Below, piece after piece: positions 16,209 through 28,539 of a stretch of DNA of 64,000 nt. Source of the DNA: Rheinheimera lutimaris (lineage in GTDB: Bacteria; Pseudomonadota; Gammaproteobacteria; Enterobacterales; Alteromonadaceae); the NCBI RefSeq assembly GCF_013283795.1, contig NZ_JABSOD010000016.1:19087-83086 (forward strand). The letters run 5' to 3'. The position numbers and the translations under genes are program-made. Position 1 is the stretch's first letter; each line of letters starts with the position of its first letter. Below the pieces are notes generated by a model. That model was given only the letters and a program-made list of their open reading frames with translations. It made no database searches and was not told where the DNA came from.

Positions 16209-17474
16209 TTAGCTTTTTTGCCGTTTCATGGCATCAAAGAACTCGTCGTTGGTTTTTGTCATCAACAGACGGTCTATTAAGAACTCCATACACTCGGTTT
16301 CATCCATCGGATGCAGGATTTTGCGCAGGATCCACATTTTCTGCAGCTCTTCCGGCGAAGCCAGCAACTCTTCGCGGCGGGTGCCAGAGCGGTTAAATTC
16401 GATAGCAGGGAACACGCGACGCTCAGCAATTTTACGCGACAGGTGCAGTTCCATATTACCTGTACCTTTAAATTCTTCGTAAATTACTTCGTCCATTTTT
16501 GAACCGGTATCCACCAGCGCGGTAGCGATAATGGTTAAGCTGCCGCCTTCTTCCACATTACGCGCCGCACCAAAGAAACGTTTGGGTTTATGCAGGGCGT
16601 TAGCGTCAACACCACCGGTTAATACCTTGCCTGAGCTTGGGATCACGGTGTTATAGGCACGGGCTAAACGGGTAATAGAGTCCAGCAGAATAATAACGTC
16701 TTTTTTGTGCTCAACCAGGCGTTTGGCTTTTTCGATAACCATTTCAGCTACCTGCACGTGGCGGCTGGCCGGCTCGTCGAAGGTAGAGGCGATAACTTCG
16801 CCTTTAACCAAGCGCTGCATTTCGGTTACTTCTTCCGGGCGCTCGTCTATCAGCAGCACCATTAATACGCAATCCGGATGGTTGGCAGCGATAGATTGGG
16901 CGATATTTTGCAGCAAAATGGTTTTACCGGCTTTTGGCGGCGCCACGATCAAACCGCGCTGGCCTTTACCGATAGGCGAAGCTAAATCCAGTACCCGGGC
17001 GGTGATATCTTCACGGCTACCGTTACCACGTTCCATGCGTAACCGTGAGTTAGCATGCAGCGGGGTTAAGTTTTCAAACAGAATTTTGTTACGCGCCTGC
17101 TCCGGCCGGCCGAAGTTAACTTCGTTTACTTTTAACAGTGCAAAGTAACGCTCGCCTTCTTTTGGCGGACGAATTAAGCCGGAAATGCTGTCACCGGTAC
17201 GCAGGTTAAAGCGGCGGATCTGGCTGGGTGACACATAAATGTCGTCCGGACCGGCTAAGTAAGAGCTGTCGCTGGAGCGCAGAAAACCGAAACCGTCCTG
17301 CAGAATTTCCAGCACACCATCACCGAAAATTTCTTCGCCGTTTTTGGCGTGGGATTTTAAAATGGCGAAAATAATGTCTTGTTTACGCAGGCGGGCCATA
17401 TTTTCCTGGCCCATAGACTCAGCCAATTCAACCAGCTCGCTAATTGGCTTCAGTTTCAGTTCTGTTAAATGCAT
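16209..17474 (-). CDS. rho: Transcription termination factor Rho
   Basis: A 421-residue hexameric RNA helicase that ends transcription at Rho-dependent sites. The N-terminal helical and cold-shock RNA-binding domain contains [39 protein letters not shown]. Walker A is PPKAGKT near residue 180 and Walker B is [16 protein letters not shown]. The Q/R-loop region includes [26 protein letters not shown]. The sequence is nearly canonical and the length matches E. coli (419). The 190-base leader before the ATG is long, consistent with the autoregulated leader known for rho. It lies downstream of trxA on the same strand, as in E. coli, but separated by a terminator. Confidence 0.98.
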   Translation of the reverse strand: MHLTELKLKPISELVELAESMGQENMARLRKQDIIFAILKSHAKNGEEIFGDGVLEILQDGFGFLRSSDSSYLAGPDDIYVSPSQIRRFNLRTGDSISGLIRPPKEGERYFALLKVNEVNFGRPEQARNKILFENLTPLHANSRLRMERGNGSREDITARVLDLASPIGKGQRGLIVAPPKAGKTILLQNIAQSIAANHPDCVLMVLLIDERPEEVTEMQRLVKGEVIASTFDEPASRHVQVAEMVIEKAKRLVEHKKDVIILLDSITRLARAYNTVIPSSGKVLTGGVDANALHKPKRFFGAARNVEEGGSLTIIATALVDTGSKMDEVIYEEFKGTGNMELHLSRKIAERRVFPAIEFNRSGTRREELLASPEELQKMWILRKILHPMDETECMEFLIDRLLMTKTNDEFFDAMKRQKS

Positions 17475-17631
17475 ATTGATTGGGTTTCTTGTTGATATAT
17501 AAACAGGGCAATGCTTATCGGTTCGATAGTATAAGGTTTGGAAGTGGTTTTTCGACAGACAAGCGTGGTTTAGAACGTTTTATTGGCTACACAATAGCAG
17601 TTGACTACATGTGCGTCCAGCGATGAAACAG

Positions 17632-17660
17632 AAAAAGGCGTATAAAAATACGCCTTTTTT
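17632..17660 (-). terminator. Bidirectional-looking intrinsic terminator after trxA
   Basis: GGCGTA (17637-17642) and TACGCC (17649-17654) pair around a TAAAAA loop. Five A precede and six T follow, so it reads as a U-tailed hairpin on both strands. It lies 9 bases past the trxA stop and should isolate trxA from rho. Confidence 0.85.
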
Positions 17661-17668
17661 CAGTTTAT

Positions 17669-17995
17669 TCAGATGTTACCGTCTAAAAACTCTTTCAATT
17701 GCGTTTTAGACAGTGCGCCAACCTTAGTGGCGGCAACCTGGCCATTCTTAAACAACAACAGTGTAGGAATGCCACGAATACCAAATTTTGGCGGCGTATT
17801 CGGGTTGTGGTCAATGTTAACTTTGGCCACGGTTACTTTACCGGCATACTCTTTTGCCACGTCTTCCAGAATAGGAGCGATCATTTTACATGGACCACAC
17901 CATTCCGCCCAGAAGTCGACTAAAACCGGTGCGTCGGCTTTCAGTACGTCGGTTTCAAAACTGTCGTCAGAAACCTGTAAAATTTGTTCGCTCAT
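17669..17995 (-). CDS. trxA: Thioredoxin 1
   Basis: A 108-residue cytosolic disulfide reductase with the redox-active WCGPC at Cys33/Cys36 ([17 protein letters not shown]), the buried Asp (LVDFW) and the cis-proline loop [11 protein letters not shown]. The length is identical to E. coli TrxA. GGAG lies 7 bases before the ATG. It is divergent from rhlB across a 102-base intergenic region that must hold both promoters. Confidence 0.98.
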   Translation of the reverse strand: MSEQILQVSDDSFETDVLKADAPVLVDFWAEWCGPCKMIAPILEDVAKEYAGKVTVAKVNIDHNPNTPPKFGIRGIPTLLLFKNGQVAATKVGALSKTQLKEFLDGNI

Positions 17996-18097
17996 TTATG
18001 TCTCCGCTAGTGCTATGCAGCCTTGCTGCAAAAAAGTGTTATCAATTTAAACGTGGCTGTTCCTTATTGCAAGCGTAACGGTTATGCTTAGCGCCGT

Positions 18098-19384
18098 ATG
18101 AATAAAACACACTTAACTTCGCATAAATTCGCCGATTTCGCATTGGCGCCACAGGTTCTTGACGCGTTAACCGCGCAAGGTTACGGCTATTGTACGCCCA
18201 TTCAGGCGCAATGTTTACCACTGGCTCTCGCCGGGAAAGATATTGCCGGCCAGGCCCAAACGGGTACGGGTAAAACATTGGCGTTCTTAACAGCCACTTT
18301 CCACCATTTGCTTACCCATGAGCCCAAAGGTTCTGGTCAGCCGCGCGCCATCATCATGGCACCTACGCGTGAGCTGGCGGTACAGATCCATCAGGACGCA
18401 AAAATATTGGCCGATAAAGCCGGTTTACGTCTTGGTTTAATTTATGGGGGCGAGGGCTACGATACTCAACGCCAGTTGCTGGAAAATGGCGTAGATATTT
18501 TAATTGGTACCACAGGCCGTTTAATCGACTATTTAAAACAAGGCCTGTACGACTTATCACAAATTCAGGTAGTGGTGCTGGACGAAGCTGATCGCATGTT
18601 CGATTTGGGCTTTATTAAAGACATCCGCTTTATGTTTAACCGTATGCCGCCGGCGACAGAGCGCTTAAGCTTGTTGTTCTCAGCTACCTTGTCTTATAAG
18701 GTACAGGAACTGGCGTTTGAAAAAATGAACCAACCGGTGCACATCCATATTGCACCGGAAGAAATGACCGGCAGCCGTATCAGTGAAGAGCTGTTTTATC
18801 CGTCAGACGAACATAAACTGCCATTGCTGTTAACGCTGATGGAAGAAGAATGGCCGGATAAGGCTATTGTATTTGCTAACACCAAACACTGGTGTGAAGA
18901 AGTCCATGCCTGGCTTGAGGCTGACGGCCATCGTGTAGGTTTGCTTACCGGTGATGTGATCCAGAAAAAGCGTCTGCGCATTTTAGAGGATTTCACCAGT
19001 GGCAAGCTGGATATTCTGGTGGCAACAGACGTAGCCGCCCGTGGCTTGCACATTCCTAAAGTAAGCCATGTATTCAACTATGACTTACCGGACGATTGTG
19101 AAGATTACGTGCACCGTATCGGCCGCACCGGTCGGGCTGGTGAGAGCGGTAAAGCTATCAGCTTTGCCTGCGAGCGTTATGCACTGAACCTGACGGCGAT
19201 TGAAGACTATATTCGTCATCCGGTACCGGTAAGCCAGTATGATGCCAGTGCACTGCTGGACGATATAAAAACGCCTAAACCACGGGTGCGCCGGCGTGCC
19301 GGCCAGGCCAGAACCGGCAGTCGTAGTGGCCCGGGTGGACGTAGCAGTAATGGCGCAAGAGCTCCTCGCAACCGTCCTCGTTAA
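18098..19384 (+). CDS. rhlB: ATP-dependent RNA helicase RhlB
   Basis: A 428-residue DEAD-box helicase, the helicase of the RNA degradosome in gammaproteobacteria. Visible in order: Q motif ([28 protein letters not shown]), Walker A QTGTGKT (K59), APTRELA, DEAD at 162-165 ([14 protein letters not shown]), SAT (FSATLS), and the C-lobe motifs [14 protein letters not shown] and [10 protein letters not shown]. The basic Gly/Arg/Ser-rich tail ([21 protein letters not shown]) probably binds RNA or RNase E. It overlaps gppA by 35 bases, the same rhlB-gppA pairing as in E. coli. Confidence 0.96.
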   Translation: MNKTHLTSHKFADFALAPQVLDALTAQGYGYCTPIQAQCLPLALAGKDIAGQAQTGTGKTLAFLTATFHHLLTHEPKGSGQPRAIIMAPTRELAVQIHQDAKILADKAGLRLGLIYGGEGYDTQRQLLENGVDILIGTTGRLIDYLKQGLYDLSQIQVVVLDEADRMFDLGFIKDIRFMFNRMPPATERLSLLFSATLSYKVQELAFEKMNQPVHIHIAPEEMTGSRISEELFYPSDEHKLPLLLTLMEEEWPDKAIVFANTKHWCEEVHAWLEADGHRVGLLTGDVIQKKRLRILEDFTSGKLDILVATDVAARGLHIPKVSHVFNYDLPDDCEDYVHRIGRTGRAGESGKAISFACERYALNLTAIEDYIRHPVPVSQYDASALLDDIKTPKPRVRRRAGQARTGSRSGPGGRSSNGARAPRNRPR

Positions 19385-20891
19385 TCCGGCCTTAACGACC
19401 GGCCAATCACCGCATCAGGATATCTATGCGGTGATTGATCTTGGCTCAAACAGCTTCCATATGCTGATGGTCAAGGTTGTTGGTGGCTCGGTGCAGGTTA
19501 TAGGCCGGGTAAAACGCAAAGTTCGCCTGGCCGCCGGCTTAAATGAAAATCTGGTATTAAGCCGCAAAGCGATGAAACGCGGTTGGGAATGCCTGGCATT
19601 ATTTGCTGAGCGTTTACAGGATATCCCGCCGCAAAACATCCGTATTGTCGGTACCGCTACACTGCGGCTGGCAAAAAATGTCAAAACCTTCCTCAAAGAA
19701 GCCGAAGCCATTCTGGGCCAGAAAGTGACCGTGATCAGCGGTGAAGACGAAGCCCGCATTATTTATCTCGGTGTCGCGCACACCTCTAACAGTGACAGTA
19801 ACCGTTTAGTTATCGATATCGGTGGTGCCAGTACGGAAGTAGTAATTGGCGCCGGTTTTACGCCATTGTTGTTATCCAGTCTGAATATGGGTTGTGTTAC
19901 TTATCTGGAAAAATATTTCAGCGATGACGAGCTGAGCGAAGACAATTTTAACCGCGCGATTGCTGCGGCGGAGCAGCAAACTCTGGCTATAGCGCAGCAA
20001 TATCAGCAAACCGGCTGGCAACTGGCTGTTGGTGCATCCGGCACAGTGCAGGCAATGCAGGAATGCCTGGTCGCTCAGGGAAAAGATGAAGTCATTACAC
20101 TTAGCCGGCTGGAAGACATTATGCAGCAGGCACTGGCGTGTGGGCGCATGGAACAGTTGAACATAGTGGGTTTGGCGCAGGAGCGCAAACAAGTGTTCCC
20201 GTCCGGGCTGGCGATTTTAATTGCGTTGTTTCGTCGGTTAAATATCAGCGGCATGACCTTGTCCGGCGGCGCGCTGCGCGAAGGTGTGCTGTACAGCATG
20301 CTACCGCAACTGCAAAACAACGATGTGCGCAACCGCACAGTAAACAGCCTGATGGTGCGCTATTTTATTGACCAGCGCCATGCTGAGCGGGTGGCTGAGA
20401 TGGCGTGTGAGTTGGCCAATCAGTTGCAAAGCCGCTGGGATTTACAAAAATTTGAAGGCCACAGCATGCTAAGAAGCGGCGCTTTGCTGCATGAGCTGGG
20501 CCTGTTAATTGAGTATAAAAACCACCATCACCACGGCGCCTATATTATTAACCACTCTGATTTACCCGGCTTTACCCGTGCTCAGCAGCAGTTAGTTATG
20601 GCGTTGGTGCATAACCACCGTGCTGATATCAGTCGTGAAATTATCGCCCGCCAAACCATGACATCAGTGCTGCTAACGGTGCGTCTAACTCGTATTTTGC
20701 GGCTGGCGGTGATTTTATCGATGCGCCGGCGCCACGAAGTGCTGCCGCAGGTAAATATCAGCAGCAAAGGCGAGCAATTAACGCTGAGCATGCCGCAAGG
20801 CTGGCTGGAACAGCACCCGCTGATGCGGGCCGAGTTGGAGCAGGAAGTACAGTATCAGCAGCAAACCGGTTGGGAGCTGCTGATCAAATAA
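19350..20891 (+). CDS. gppA: Guanosine pentaphosphate phosphatase / exopolyphosphatase
   Basis: About 513 residues. Ppx/GppA enzymes hydrolyse pppGpp to ppGpp and also degrade polyphosphate. The ASKHA fold shows [18 protein letters not shown] at about 27-44, [23 protein letters not shown] and [17 protein letters not shown]-terminal HD-like domain follows ([16 protein letters not shown] and the histidine-rich [10 protein letters not shown]). The start at 19350 lies inside the rhlB tail and fits the usual N-terminus; an upstream in-frame ATG at 19296 would add 18 residues from out-of-frame rhlB sequence. The overlap suggests translational coupling to rhlB and a link between RNA decay and the stringent response. 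Confidence 0.94.
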   Translation: MAQELLATVLVNPALTTGQSPHQDIYAVIDLGSNSFHMLMVKVVGGSVQVIGRVKRKVRLAAGLNENLVLSRKAMKRGWECLALFAERLQDIPPQNIRIVGTATLRLAKNVKTFLKEAEAILGQKVTVISGEDEARIIYLGVAHTSNSDSNRLVIDIGGASTEVVIGAGFTPLLLSSLNMGCVTYLEKYFSDDELSEDNFNRAIAAAEQQTLAIAQQYQQTGWQLAVGASGTVQAMQECLVAQGKDEVITLSRLEDIMQQALACGRMEQLNIVGLAQERKQVFPSGLAILIALFRRLNISGMTLSGGALREGVLYSMLPQLQNNDVRNRTVNSLMVRYFIDQRHAERVAEMACELANQLQSRWDLQKFEGHSMLRSGALLHELGLLIEYKNHHHHGAYIINHSDLPGFTRAQQQLVMALVHNHRADISREIIARQTMTSVLLTVRLTRILRLAVILSMRRRHEVLPQVNISSKGEQLTLSMPQGWLEQHPLMRAELEQEVQYQQQTGWELLIK

Positions 20892-20902
20892 GGATGCTAC
20901 GG

Positions 20903-21001
20903 AGAAGCAGTGCGTTCTAAAGCAACCGTTGAACGCAGGGACGCGTGAATCGAGTCCCCACGGAAGGGTTTACGGCGTGTTGCTGTGGACGCACTGCTTC
21001 T
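20903..21001. repeat. Structured intergenic palindromic element
   Basis: AGAAGCAGTGCGT (20903-20915) and ACGCACTGCTTCT (20989-21001) are exact 13-bp inverted repeats that close a 99-base element between convergent gppA and hemB. Nested inside are AGCAAC/GTTGCT (20921-20926, 20979-20984) and GGGAC/GTCCC (20938-20942, 20954-20958), so the whole unit can fold into one long branched hairpin. It ends 13 bases before the hemB stop. It may be a dispersed palindromic repeat or miniature mobile element; it could equally be a structured RNA or bidirectional terminator. No T run follows. Confidence 0.7.
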
Positions 21002-21014
21002 GCGTTGATGGGTC

Positions 21015-22750
<1,736 letters not shown>

Positions 22751-22758
<8 letters not shown>

Positions 22759-23566
22759 GGTGCAGGCTCCTGTGCAACAGATTATCCGGCCCGGTGTTAA
22801 ACAAGCGTTGGCAATTTTGCCACTGTTGTTCGGCCAGTTGCTTGATATCAGCTTGTTTTAACTGCGCGACCATGGCAGCAATAGCTGGTAAGAACGCCGG
22901 TTCGTTGCGCCGGCCTGCTGGTTTAGGGTTAAGGTTGCGTGGCAGTAAATAGGGCGCATCGGTTTCCAGCAGCAGCCGGTCGGCCGGAATGTAAGCTACC
23001 GCTTCACGCAATACTGCACCACGGCGCTCATCGCACAGCCAGCCGGTGATACCGATATACAGGTCAAGATCCAGCCAGGCCTTTAACTGCGCAGTATCGC
23101 CGGTAAAGCAATGCGCTACGCCTTTCGCCGGTGGCTGTTCCTGCAGCATTGCCAACTGGGTATCAAAGGCGTCACGTTCGTGCAAATACACCGGCTTGTT
23201 AAATTGGCTTGCCAGCTGCAATTGTTCGGCAAATACCTGTTGCTGCTGCGGTCGCGGCGAAAAATCGCGGTTAAAATCCAGACCACATTCACCAATGGCG
23301 ACGACTTCGTTTGCGTGAATCAGTTCAGACAACTGCGATAGCCAATCAGCTTCAACGTTTGCGGCCCGGTGTGGATGGACACCGGCGCTGCTGAAACAAC
23401 CACTGTGTTGCCGGCAAAACGCTGTGTTAAGTTTGCTTTCGCTGATATCACTGCCAATTAACAGCAACTGGCCTATGCCGGCCTGCGCTGCGCGTTCAAC
23501 CACCTCTGCCCGATCCTGATCGAACTGATTGCTGAACAAATTGACACCGATATCGCACCAGATCAT
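22751..23566 (-). CDS. tatD: TatD-family metal-dependent DNase
   Basis: A 271-residue TIM-barrel hydrolase of the TatD family (3'-5' exonuclease activity in E. coli TatD; not needed for Tat transport). Metal ligands are visible in the barrel: IGECGLDFNRD (Glu), PVYLHERDA (His), VAHCFTG (His) and LLETDAPYLLP (Asp). The usual first-strand HxH is altered: the N-terminus reads [15 protein letters not shown], as in the TatD subgroup proper, which has DIGVNL. It overlaps the upstream gene by 4 bases (ATGA) and the downstream GGDEF gene by 8. Confidence 0.94.
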
Positions 23567-24078
23567 TTTTCTCGCCGTACGCGGATAGTGCGGTTGTTGT
23601 TGTCGTTACCAAGGAAGAACGAGTTTAATACGCCGCGTTTGACATAGTGTTGTTCACCGGCGGCAATTTTATAGTAGTCAGTGCCGTTTTGGCGCCACAC
23701 CTGGCCGTTATCAAACTCGACAATCAGTTCTTTGCGCGGGCTATACTGTACACTCTTAACCAGCAGGTAAATTTGCTCCGCTGCGCCTTCAACTGTTTTA
23801 CGGTGTTCGATACCAAAGTCGGCTTCAGCCGTGGTTGGTGCATCAGCTACGGCTGCAACATGCGCTGCAGTTGCCGGAGTGTCGGGTGCTGCCGGCTTAG
23901 CGCTGCTTGCAGTCGGGACAGCGGCTTCTGTGGCAGTAATAGCATCGTAACAAGTAAGACGGTGCAGTGCGTTTTGTTCGGCGCGACATAACTCCAATGC
24001 TTGCTCAAGCGGGATGGCGGCGCCGGCATTCAGTGGCAGGGCAGTGATAACAACACAAGCGGCCAGAAAATATTTCAT
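23563..24078 (-). CDS. Secreted hypothetical protein in the tat operon
   Basis: 171 residues with a signal peptide ([20 protein letters not shown], cleavage near residue 20). A short conserved-looking [15 protein letters not shown] segment follows, whose two cysteines could pair. Next comes an Ala/Pro/Thr-rich low-complexity linker (about 50-85), then a beta-rich C-terminal domain ([32 protein letters not shown]...[11 protein letters not shown]...TIRVRRE). The C-terminal part resembles small SH3-like periplasmic domains. It overlaps tatC and tatD by 4 bases each (ATGA), so it is translationally coupled. I do not recognise a named family. Confidence 0.75.
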   Translation of the reverse strand: MKYFLAACVVITALPLNAGAAIPLEQALELCRAEQNALHRLTCYDAITATEAAVPTASSAKPAAPDTPATAAHVAAVADAPTTAEADFGIEHRKTVEGAAEQIYLLVKSVQYSPRKELIVEFDNGQVWRQNGTDYYKIAAGEQHYVKRGVLNSFFLGNDNNNRTIRVRREK

Positions 24079-24833
24079 AATTGCTCTTCCTGTTCTTCGG
24101 TTTCTTCTGCAGGGCGGGGTTGGTAAAACCGGCTTAACATTAAACCCAACTCAAACAGCAACCACATTGGCACTGCTAATAAGGTCTGCGACAACACATC
24201 CGGCGGGGTTAACAGCATACCAAGGATAAAAGCACCGACTACGATATAGGGTCGCTTTTCTGCCAACGCATCACGGGTGGTTACGCCGGTCCAGACCATC
24301 AGTAAAATAGCGACCGGAATTTCAAACGATAAACCAAAAGCAAAAAACAGCTTGAGGACAAAATCTAAATAGTTGCTGATGTCAGTTGCGACAGTAACAC
24401 CTTCCGGGGCCACACTGGTAAAGAAACCGAAAATAATCGGGAACACTACAAAATAGGCAAAGGCTATGCCGCTGTAAAACAAAAGGGTGCTGCTGATGAC
24501 CAAAGGCGCCATCAGGCGCTTTTCCCGTTTATACAACGCCGGTGCGACAAATTGCCACACTTGATACAGTACATAAGGAATAGCCAGACAGATAGCGACA
24601 ATAAAGGTAAGCTTAAACGGCGCGAAAAACGGTGCAGCCACGTCTGTGGCAATCATGCTGCTGTTTTCCGGTAGCACAGCCATCAGTGGTTTTGCCAAAA
24701 GGTGATAAAGCTCTTGCGCAAACGACGCCAGCGCAGCAAATACAATGATTACTGCGATAACGCAGCGCAACAAGCGGTTACGCAGTTCAATTAAATGCCC
24801 GAGCAGGCTGTCGGGGCTGGCGTTAAGACTCAT
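24075..24833 (-). CDS. tatC: Twin-arginine translocase subunit TatC
   Basis: About 252 residues. TatC forms the substrate receptor of the Tat pathway, recognising the twin-arginine signal peptide of folded proteins. It has six membrane helices and the conserved N-terminal segment [17 protein letters not shown], with the Glu and Arg of the LxELRxRL signature. Later landmarks are [34 protein letters not shown] and the loop with LSFEIPVAI. The ATG at 24833 is chosen over one 14 codons upstream because it gives the usual N-terminus [18 protein letters not shown]; it overlaps tatB by 11 bases. Confidence 0.97.
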   Translation of the reverse strand: MSLNASPDSLLGHLIELRNRLLRCVIAVIIVFAALASFAQELYHLLAKPLMAVLPENSSMIATDVAAPFFAPFKLTFIVAICLAIPYVLYQVWQFVAPALYKREKRLMAPLVISSTLLFYSGIAFAYFVVFPIIFGFFTSVAPEGVTVATDISNYLDFVLKLFFAFGLSFEIPVAILLMVWTGVTTRDALAEKRPYIVVGAFILGMLLTPPDVLSQTLLAVPMWLLFELGLMLSRFYQPRPAEETEEQEEQL

Positions 24834-25137
24834 GTTTCTTTTCGTTACCGGTAGAGGATAAAGGCGCATTGACATCTGCTGCGGCCTGCTTTAATTCATC
24901 CAGAGCCGCTTGTTCCTGCGCGGTAAGATTAAGTAAGCCCTTGGCTTCAGCATCTTTCAGTTTTTGGTGCAGCTCGTGAGCCCGTAAATCGGAATTAAGC
25001 TCGGCCTGCATTTGCTGGCCGAATTGCTTCACACTGCGCACCGTTTTGTGCACCGAGCGGATAGCGCCGGGCAGCCGTTCGGGCCCCAGCACTAACAGGG
25101 CGACTACGCCAATAACGACCAGCTCCCAAAAGCCCAT
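24823..25137 (-). CDS. tatB: Sec-independent translocase protein TatB
   Basis: 104 residues. One N-terminal membrane helix begins with the TatB hallmark [24 protein letters not shown], with Glu at position 5 and the GPERLP hinge. It is followed by an amphipathic helix ([21 protein letters not shown]) and a charged cytoplasmic tail. It partners TatC in the substrate-recognition complex. It starts 3 bases after the tatA stop and overlaps tatC. Confidence 0.96.
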   Translation of the reverse strand: MGFWELVVIGVVALLVLGPERLPGAIRSVHKTVRSVKQFGQQMQAELNSDLRAHELHQKLKDAEAKGLLNLTAQEQAALDELKQAAADVNAPLSSTGNEKKHES

Positions 25138-25140
25138 AAT

Positions 25141-25389
25141 TTACACTTTATCTTTTGGTGCAGTTTGTTTAGTCGCAGACTTATCAGCGTCAGCTTTGGC
25201 GTGTTCAGATAATTGTGCCGGTGTCTCATCGCTGTCTTTGTCGTCGGCGTCATCTTTAACCGAGTTGCGAAAGCCCTTGATGGCTGAGCCAAGATCAGAG
25301 CCGATGCCGCGCAGCTTTTTGGTGCCAAACAACAGCACGATAATCGCTAAAACAATAAGTAACTGCCAAATACTGATATTACCGAACAT
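25141..25389 (-). CDS. tatA: Sec-independent translocase protein TatA
   Basis: 82 residues: a short membrane helix ([21 protein letters not shown]), the [14 protein letters not shown] hinge and amphipathic helix typical of TatA, then an acidic/polar tail. TatA oligomers form the translocation pore. It is the first gene of tatABC, 74 bases downstream of ubiB. That gap may hold a promoter, but I see no clear consensus. Confidence 0.96.
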   Translation of the reverse strand: MFGNISIWQLLIVLAIIVLLFGTKKLRGIGSDLGSAIKGFRNSVKDDADDKDSDETPAQLSEHAKADADKSATKQTAPKDKV

Positions 25390-25463
25390 GGTTTATCCTC
25401 GTTGAATAGTAAATAACGGCGACGTTGCCACCGCTACAGTATGTCTTTATTGTTACAATCCGG

Positions 25464-27092
25464 TTATTTTCCCGCAGCTTTAATACCACACAGCACGCTA
25501 AAAATCAGTAAAGCCGCAGCAATAAACGGGTTGCTATGCATGAACACTATACTAGCACTGATCAGGCCGGCGGCAGCAAAGGTTGCCGCAACTATTTGTG
25601 CTTTTGCCTGTTGTTGTTGTTGCGCCAGCTGCTGCAGCTGTTGCAGCAACTGGCGCTGTTGTTTCGGGCCTTGTTCCAGATATTGATGCAACAGGTTGGG
25701 CATCTGCGGCAACTTTTCTGCCCAGAACGGCAAGTTGTCTTTTACCTGACGCCATACAGCCGGCAAACCTACCTGCTGCTTAACCCAGTTTTCTAAAAAG
25801 GGTTTAGCTGTTTTCCATAAATCCAGCTGCGGATACAGCTGGCGGCCCAGGCCTTCGATATACAGCAGGGTTTTTTGCAGTAATACCAGTTGCGGCTGTA
25901 CCTGCATATCAAAGCGTCTGGCAGTGCTGAACAGATTCAGCAGCACATTACCAAAGGAGATCTCAGCCAGTGGCTTTTGAAAAATCGGCTCGCATACGGT
26001 GCGAATAGCACTTTCAAATTCTTCCACCTTGGTATGCGCCGGCACCCAGCCTGAGTCAACATGTAATTGGGCTACTTTTTTATAATCACGGTTAAAAAAG
26101 GCGACAAAGTTCTCCGCCAGGTAACGTTTATCTTCTGCGTTCAGCGTGCCGACAATGCCGCAGTCAATGCCGATATACTTAGGGTTGGCAGGGGTTTCGC
26201 GTGATACGAAGATATTACCGGGGTGCATATCAGCATGAAAAAAGCTGTCGCGAAAAACCTGGGTAAAAAAGACTTCTACACCGCGTTTGGCCAGCAGTTC
26301 CATATCAGTGCCTTGCGCTTGCAGGGCAGCAATATCCGATACCGGAATACCGTAAATGCGCTCCATTACCATCACATTGCTGCGGCTGTAGTCACTGTAA
26401 ACAAAGGGAATATACAACGAGTCTGAGCCGTCGAAGTTGCGCCGCAGTTGAATGGCGTTGGCGGCTTCGCGTTGCAAATCCAGCTCATCGAGAATGGTTT
26501 TGCGATATTCCTGCACCACTTCACGTGGTCGCAGCCGTTTACCATCGGGCAAAAAGCGCGCTGCGGCATCGGCCAGGGTTTCCATCAGGGCTAAATCGGC
26601 GAGGATTTGCCGCTCTATATCCGGCCGGATCACCTTAATGACTACATCTGCCATGCTGCCGTCGGCCAGCGGCAATTGCGCGGTGTGCACCTGAGCAATA
26701 GAAGCGGAAGCCAGGGCCGTTTGCTCAAAGCCGACGAACAGCTGGGCAATATTATCCAGCTCCAGCGCTTGCTCAATCAGTTTTTGTGCCAGTTTGCCGT
26801 CAAATGGCGGTACCTTGTCCTGCAATTTGGCGAGCTCATCTGCCAGATGCGCCGGAAACAAATCCCGTCTGGTGGACAGCATCTGGCCAAACTTCACCCA
26901 TACCGGGCCTAAGCTTTGCAAGGCTAACCGTAAGCGTTCGCCAACGGTTTTATCCTTGTGGCGGTTACGCAGCCAAAACAGGCTGTGACGTAATACCTTG
27001 CCATACCATGGCTGCCACTGCGGCGGAATTAACTCGTCCAGGCCATATTGCAGCAAGGTTTTTTGAATGTGGTAAAAACGGCTGATACGCAC
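25464..27092 (-). CDS. ubiB: Ubiquinone biosynthesis ATPase/kinase-like UbiB
   Basis: A 542-residue atypical kinase of the ABC1/ADCK (UbiB) family, needed for coenzyme Q synthesis. The family-specific KxGQ motif is present ([16 protein letters not shown]), as are the Ala-rich loop ([13 protein letters not shown]), the VKVIRPDI lysine and the catalytic [12 protein letters not shown] and GIDCGIVG motifs. Two C-terminal membrane helices (about 490-540) follow a glutamine-rich coiled coil. The start codon is GTG, and the upstream ubiJ stop overlaps it by one base (TAGTG), so the two are coupled. The order ubiE-ubiJ-ubiB is as in E. coli. Confidence 0.96.
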   Translation of the reverse strand: MRISRFYHIQKTLLQYGLDELIPPQWQPWYGKVLRHSLFWLRNRHKDKTVGERLRLALQSLGPVWVKFGQMLSTRRDLFPAHLADELAKLQDKVPPFDGKLAQKLIEQALELDNIAQLFVGFEQTALASASIAQVHTAQLPLADGSMADVVIKVIRPDIERQILADLALMETLADAAARFLPDGKRLRPREVVQEYRKTILDELDLQREAANAIQLRRNFDGSDSLYIPFVYSDYSRSNVMVMERIYGIPVSDIAALQAQGTDMELLAKRGVEVFFTQVFRDSFFHADMHPGNIFVSRETPANPKYIGIDCGIVGTLNAEDKRYLAENFVAFFNRDYKKVAQLHVDSGWVPAHTKVEEFESAIRTVCEPIFQKPLAEISFGNVLLNLFSTARRFDMQVQPQLVLLQKTLLYIEGLGRQLYPQLDLWKTAKPFLENWVKQQVGLPAVWRQVKDNLPFWAEKLPQMPNLLHQYLEQGPKQQRQLLQQLQQLAQQQQQAKAQIVAATFAAAGLISASIVFMHSNPFIAAALLIFSVLCGIKAAGK

Positions 27093-27700
27093 TATAACTC
27101 CTGAAACTGTTGCCAGCGTTGCAGCAATACATCAACTTGTGCCGATAACTGACTGACTTGCATGCTAAATTGCGCCATTTCAACCGGTGCAGGGCTCAGT
27201 TTCAGCTCGTCTACCGCCAGTTCTGAGCCCAGCTGCTGCAAAGCGCCGCTTTTATTTGCCAGGTACTGCTGCAGTTGGCGCAGGCTAAGAGCAATTTTAT
27301 GTGCGGCGGCATCACCGATATATCCGGACAAGCTTTGTTGCCAGTCGGGGTCAAGCTGTTGAAAAAAATAGCTGTAATATTGGGCAACCTGAATATCACC
27401 GTTTATCTGCAGTGCATCGGCTTTAATCAACCTGGTTAGCTGGGCAGGGTCGCGCAACAGACGCAGGCTGGCAAGATCGGTTTGAATAGCACAGTCAACC
27501 GGGTTGTCGTGCTGATTAAATAAAATACTGTCGGCGGTTGCGCTGAGTACCAGTGTCAACGGCCACTCACGTAAGCGAAAAGATAACTGCTTACCTTGTA
27601 ACCGCGCCAAACCGGATGCGGCTTGCGGGTCCATGGCTATCAGGCGTGCCACGGCTTTTTCAGCCGCTGCGCACAGCAGCTGAGGCAGCAGTGGCAGCAT
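27092..27700 (-). CDS. ubiJ: Ubiquinone biosynthesis accessory factor UbiJ (SCP2 domain)
   Basis: 202 residues with an N-terminal SCP2-like lipid-binding domain (about 10-120, [26 protein letters not shown]) and a C-terminal coiled coil (about 155-195, [22 protein letters not shown]). UbiJ binds polyprenyl intermediates and scaffolds the Ubi complex with UbiK. Identification rests on the domain layout and the conserved place between ubiE and ubiB. ATG overlaps the ubiE stop (TGATG) and its own stop overlaps the ubiB start. Confidence 0.93.
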   Translation of the reverse strand: MLPLLPQLLCAAAEKAVARLIAMDPQAASGLARLQGKQLSFRLREWPLTLVLSATADSILFNQHDNPVDCAIQTDLASLRLLRDPAQLTRLIKADALQINGDIQVAQYYSYFFQQLDPDWQQSLSGYIGDAAAHKIALSLRQLQQYLANKSGALQQLGSELAVDELKLSPAPVEMAQFSMQVSQLSAQVDVLLQRWQQFQEL

Positions 27701-28455
27701 CAGAATTTATAGCCCCGGTGCAGCGCGACTATACCACCGGTCAGGTTATGGTAGCTGACTTCTGCAAAACCGGCGTCCTGCATCATGGCTTTTAAGGTGT
27801 CCTGGTCCGGATGCATGCGAATAGACTCCGCCAGATACTGATAGCTTTCTTTATCATTGGCGACTAACTGGCCCATTGCCGGCAGCAGTTTAAAAGAATA
27901 CAAATCATATACTTTGCTCAGCCACTGTTGTTCCGGTTTGGAGAATTCCAGCACCAGTAAACGGCCGCCGGGTTTTAACACGCGAAACATCGAGCGCAGC
28001 GCAGCGTCCTTATCGGTGACATTACGCAGGCCAAAGCCGATGCTGATAATATCAAAACTGTTATCGGCAAAGGGCAGTGCTTCGGCATTGGCTTGTACGT
28101 ATTCAATATTGCTCACTAAGCCTGAATCCCGCAGTTTGTCGCGGCCCACATTCAGCATAGAGGCGTTAATGTCTGCTAAGACTACCTTACCGGTTGGCCC
28201 AACCCGTTTGGAGAATAATGCCGTGATATCGCCAGTGCCGCCTGCTAAATCAAGTACCTGCTGGCCCGGTCGTACGCCGCTGCAGTCGATAGTAAAGCGT
28301 TTCCATAAGCGGTGAATACCCAGCGACATCAAGTCGTTCATCAGATCATATCTGGCGGCTACAGAATGAAATACGTCTGCTACCATCGACACCTTTTGCT
28401 TAGCATCAATGGTTTTAAAACCAAAGTGGGTAGTATTGTTGTTCTGCTCTGTCAT
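27700..28455 (-). CDS. ubiE: Ubiquinone/menaquinone C-methyltransferase
   Basis: 251 residues, exactly the E. coli length, when started at 28455 ([33 protein letters not shown]). A SAM-dependent methyltransferase acting on demethoxy-quinol and demethylmenaquinol. The SAM-binding motif is [27 protein letters not shown] and LLVLEFSKP are UbiE signatures. An ATG 20 codons upstream is less likely. It is the first gene of ubiE-ubiJ-ubiB, 84 bases after a same-strand GGDEF gene. Confidence 0.97.
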   Translation of the reverse strand: MTEQNNNTTHFGFKTIDAKQKVSMVADVFHSVAARYDLMNDLMSLGIHRLWKRFTIDCSGVRPGQQVLDLAGGTGDITALFSKRVGPTGKVVLADINASMLNVGRDKLRDSGLVSNIEYVQANAEALPFADNSFDIISIGFGLRNVTDKDAALRSMFRVLKPGGRLLVLEFSKPEQQWLSKVYDLYSFKLLPAMGQLVANDKESYQYLAESIRMHPDQDTLKAMMQDAGFAEVSYHNLTGGIVALHRGYKF

Positions 28456-28539
28456 GCGACTGGCCTGTAGGCAAATAAATGCGGCTAGTGTAAAAGATAA
28501 CGGCGCAGTCGCCAACTTATCTGTTGGCTTTTACCACGT

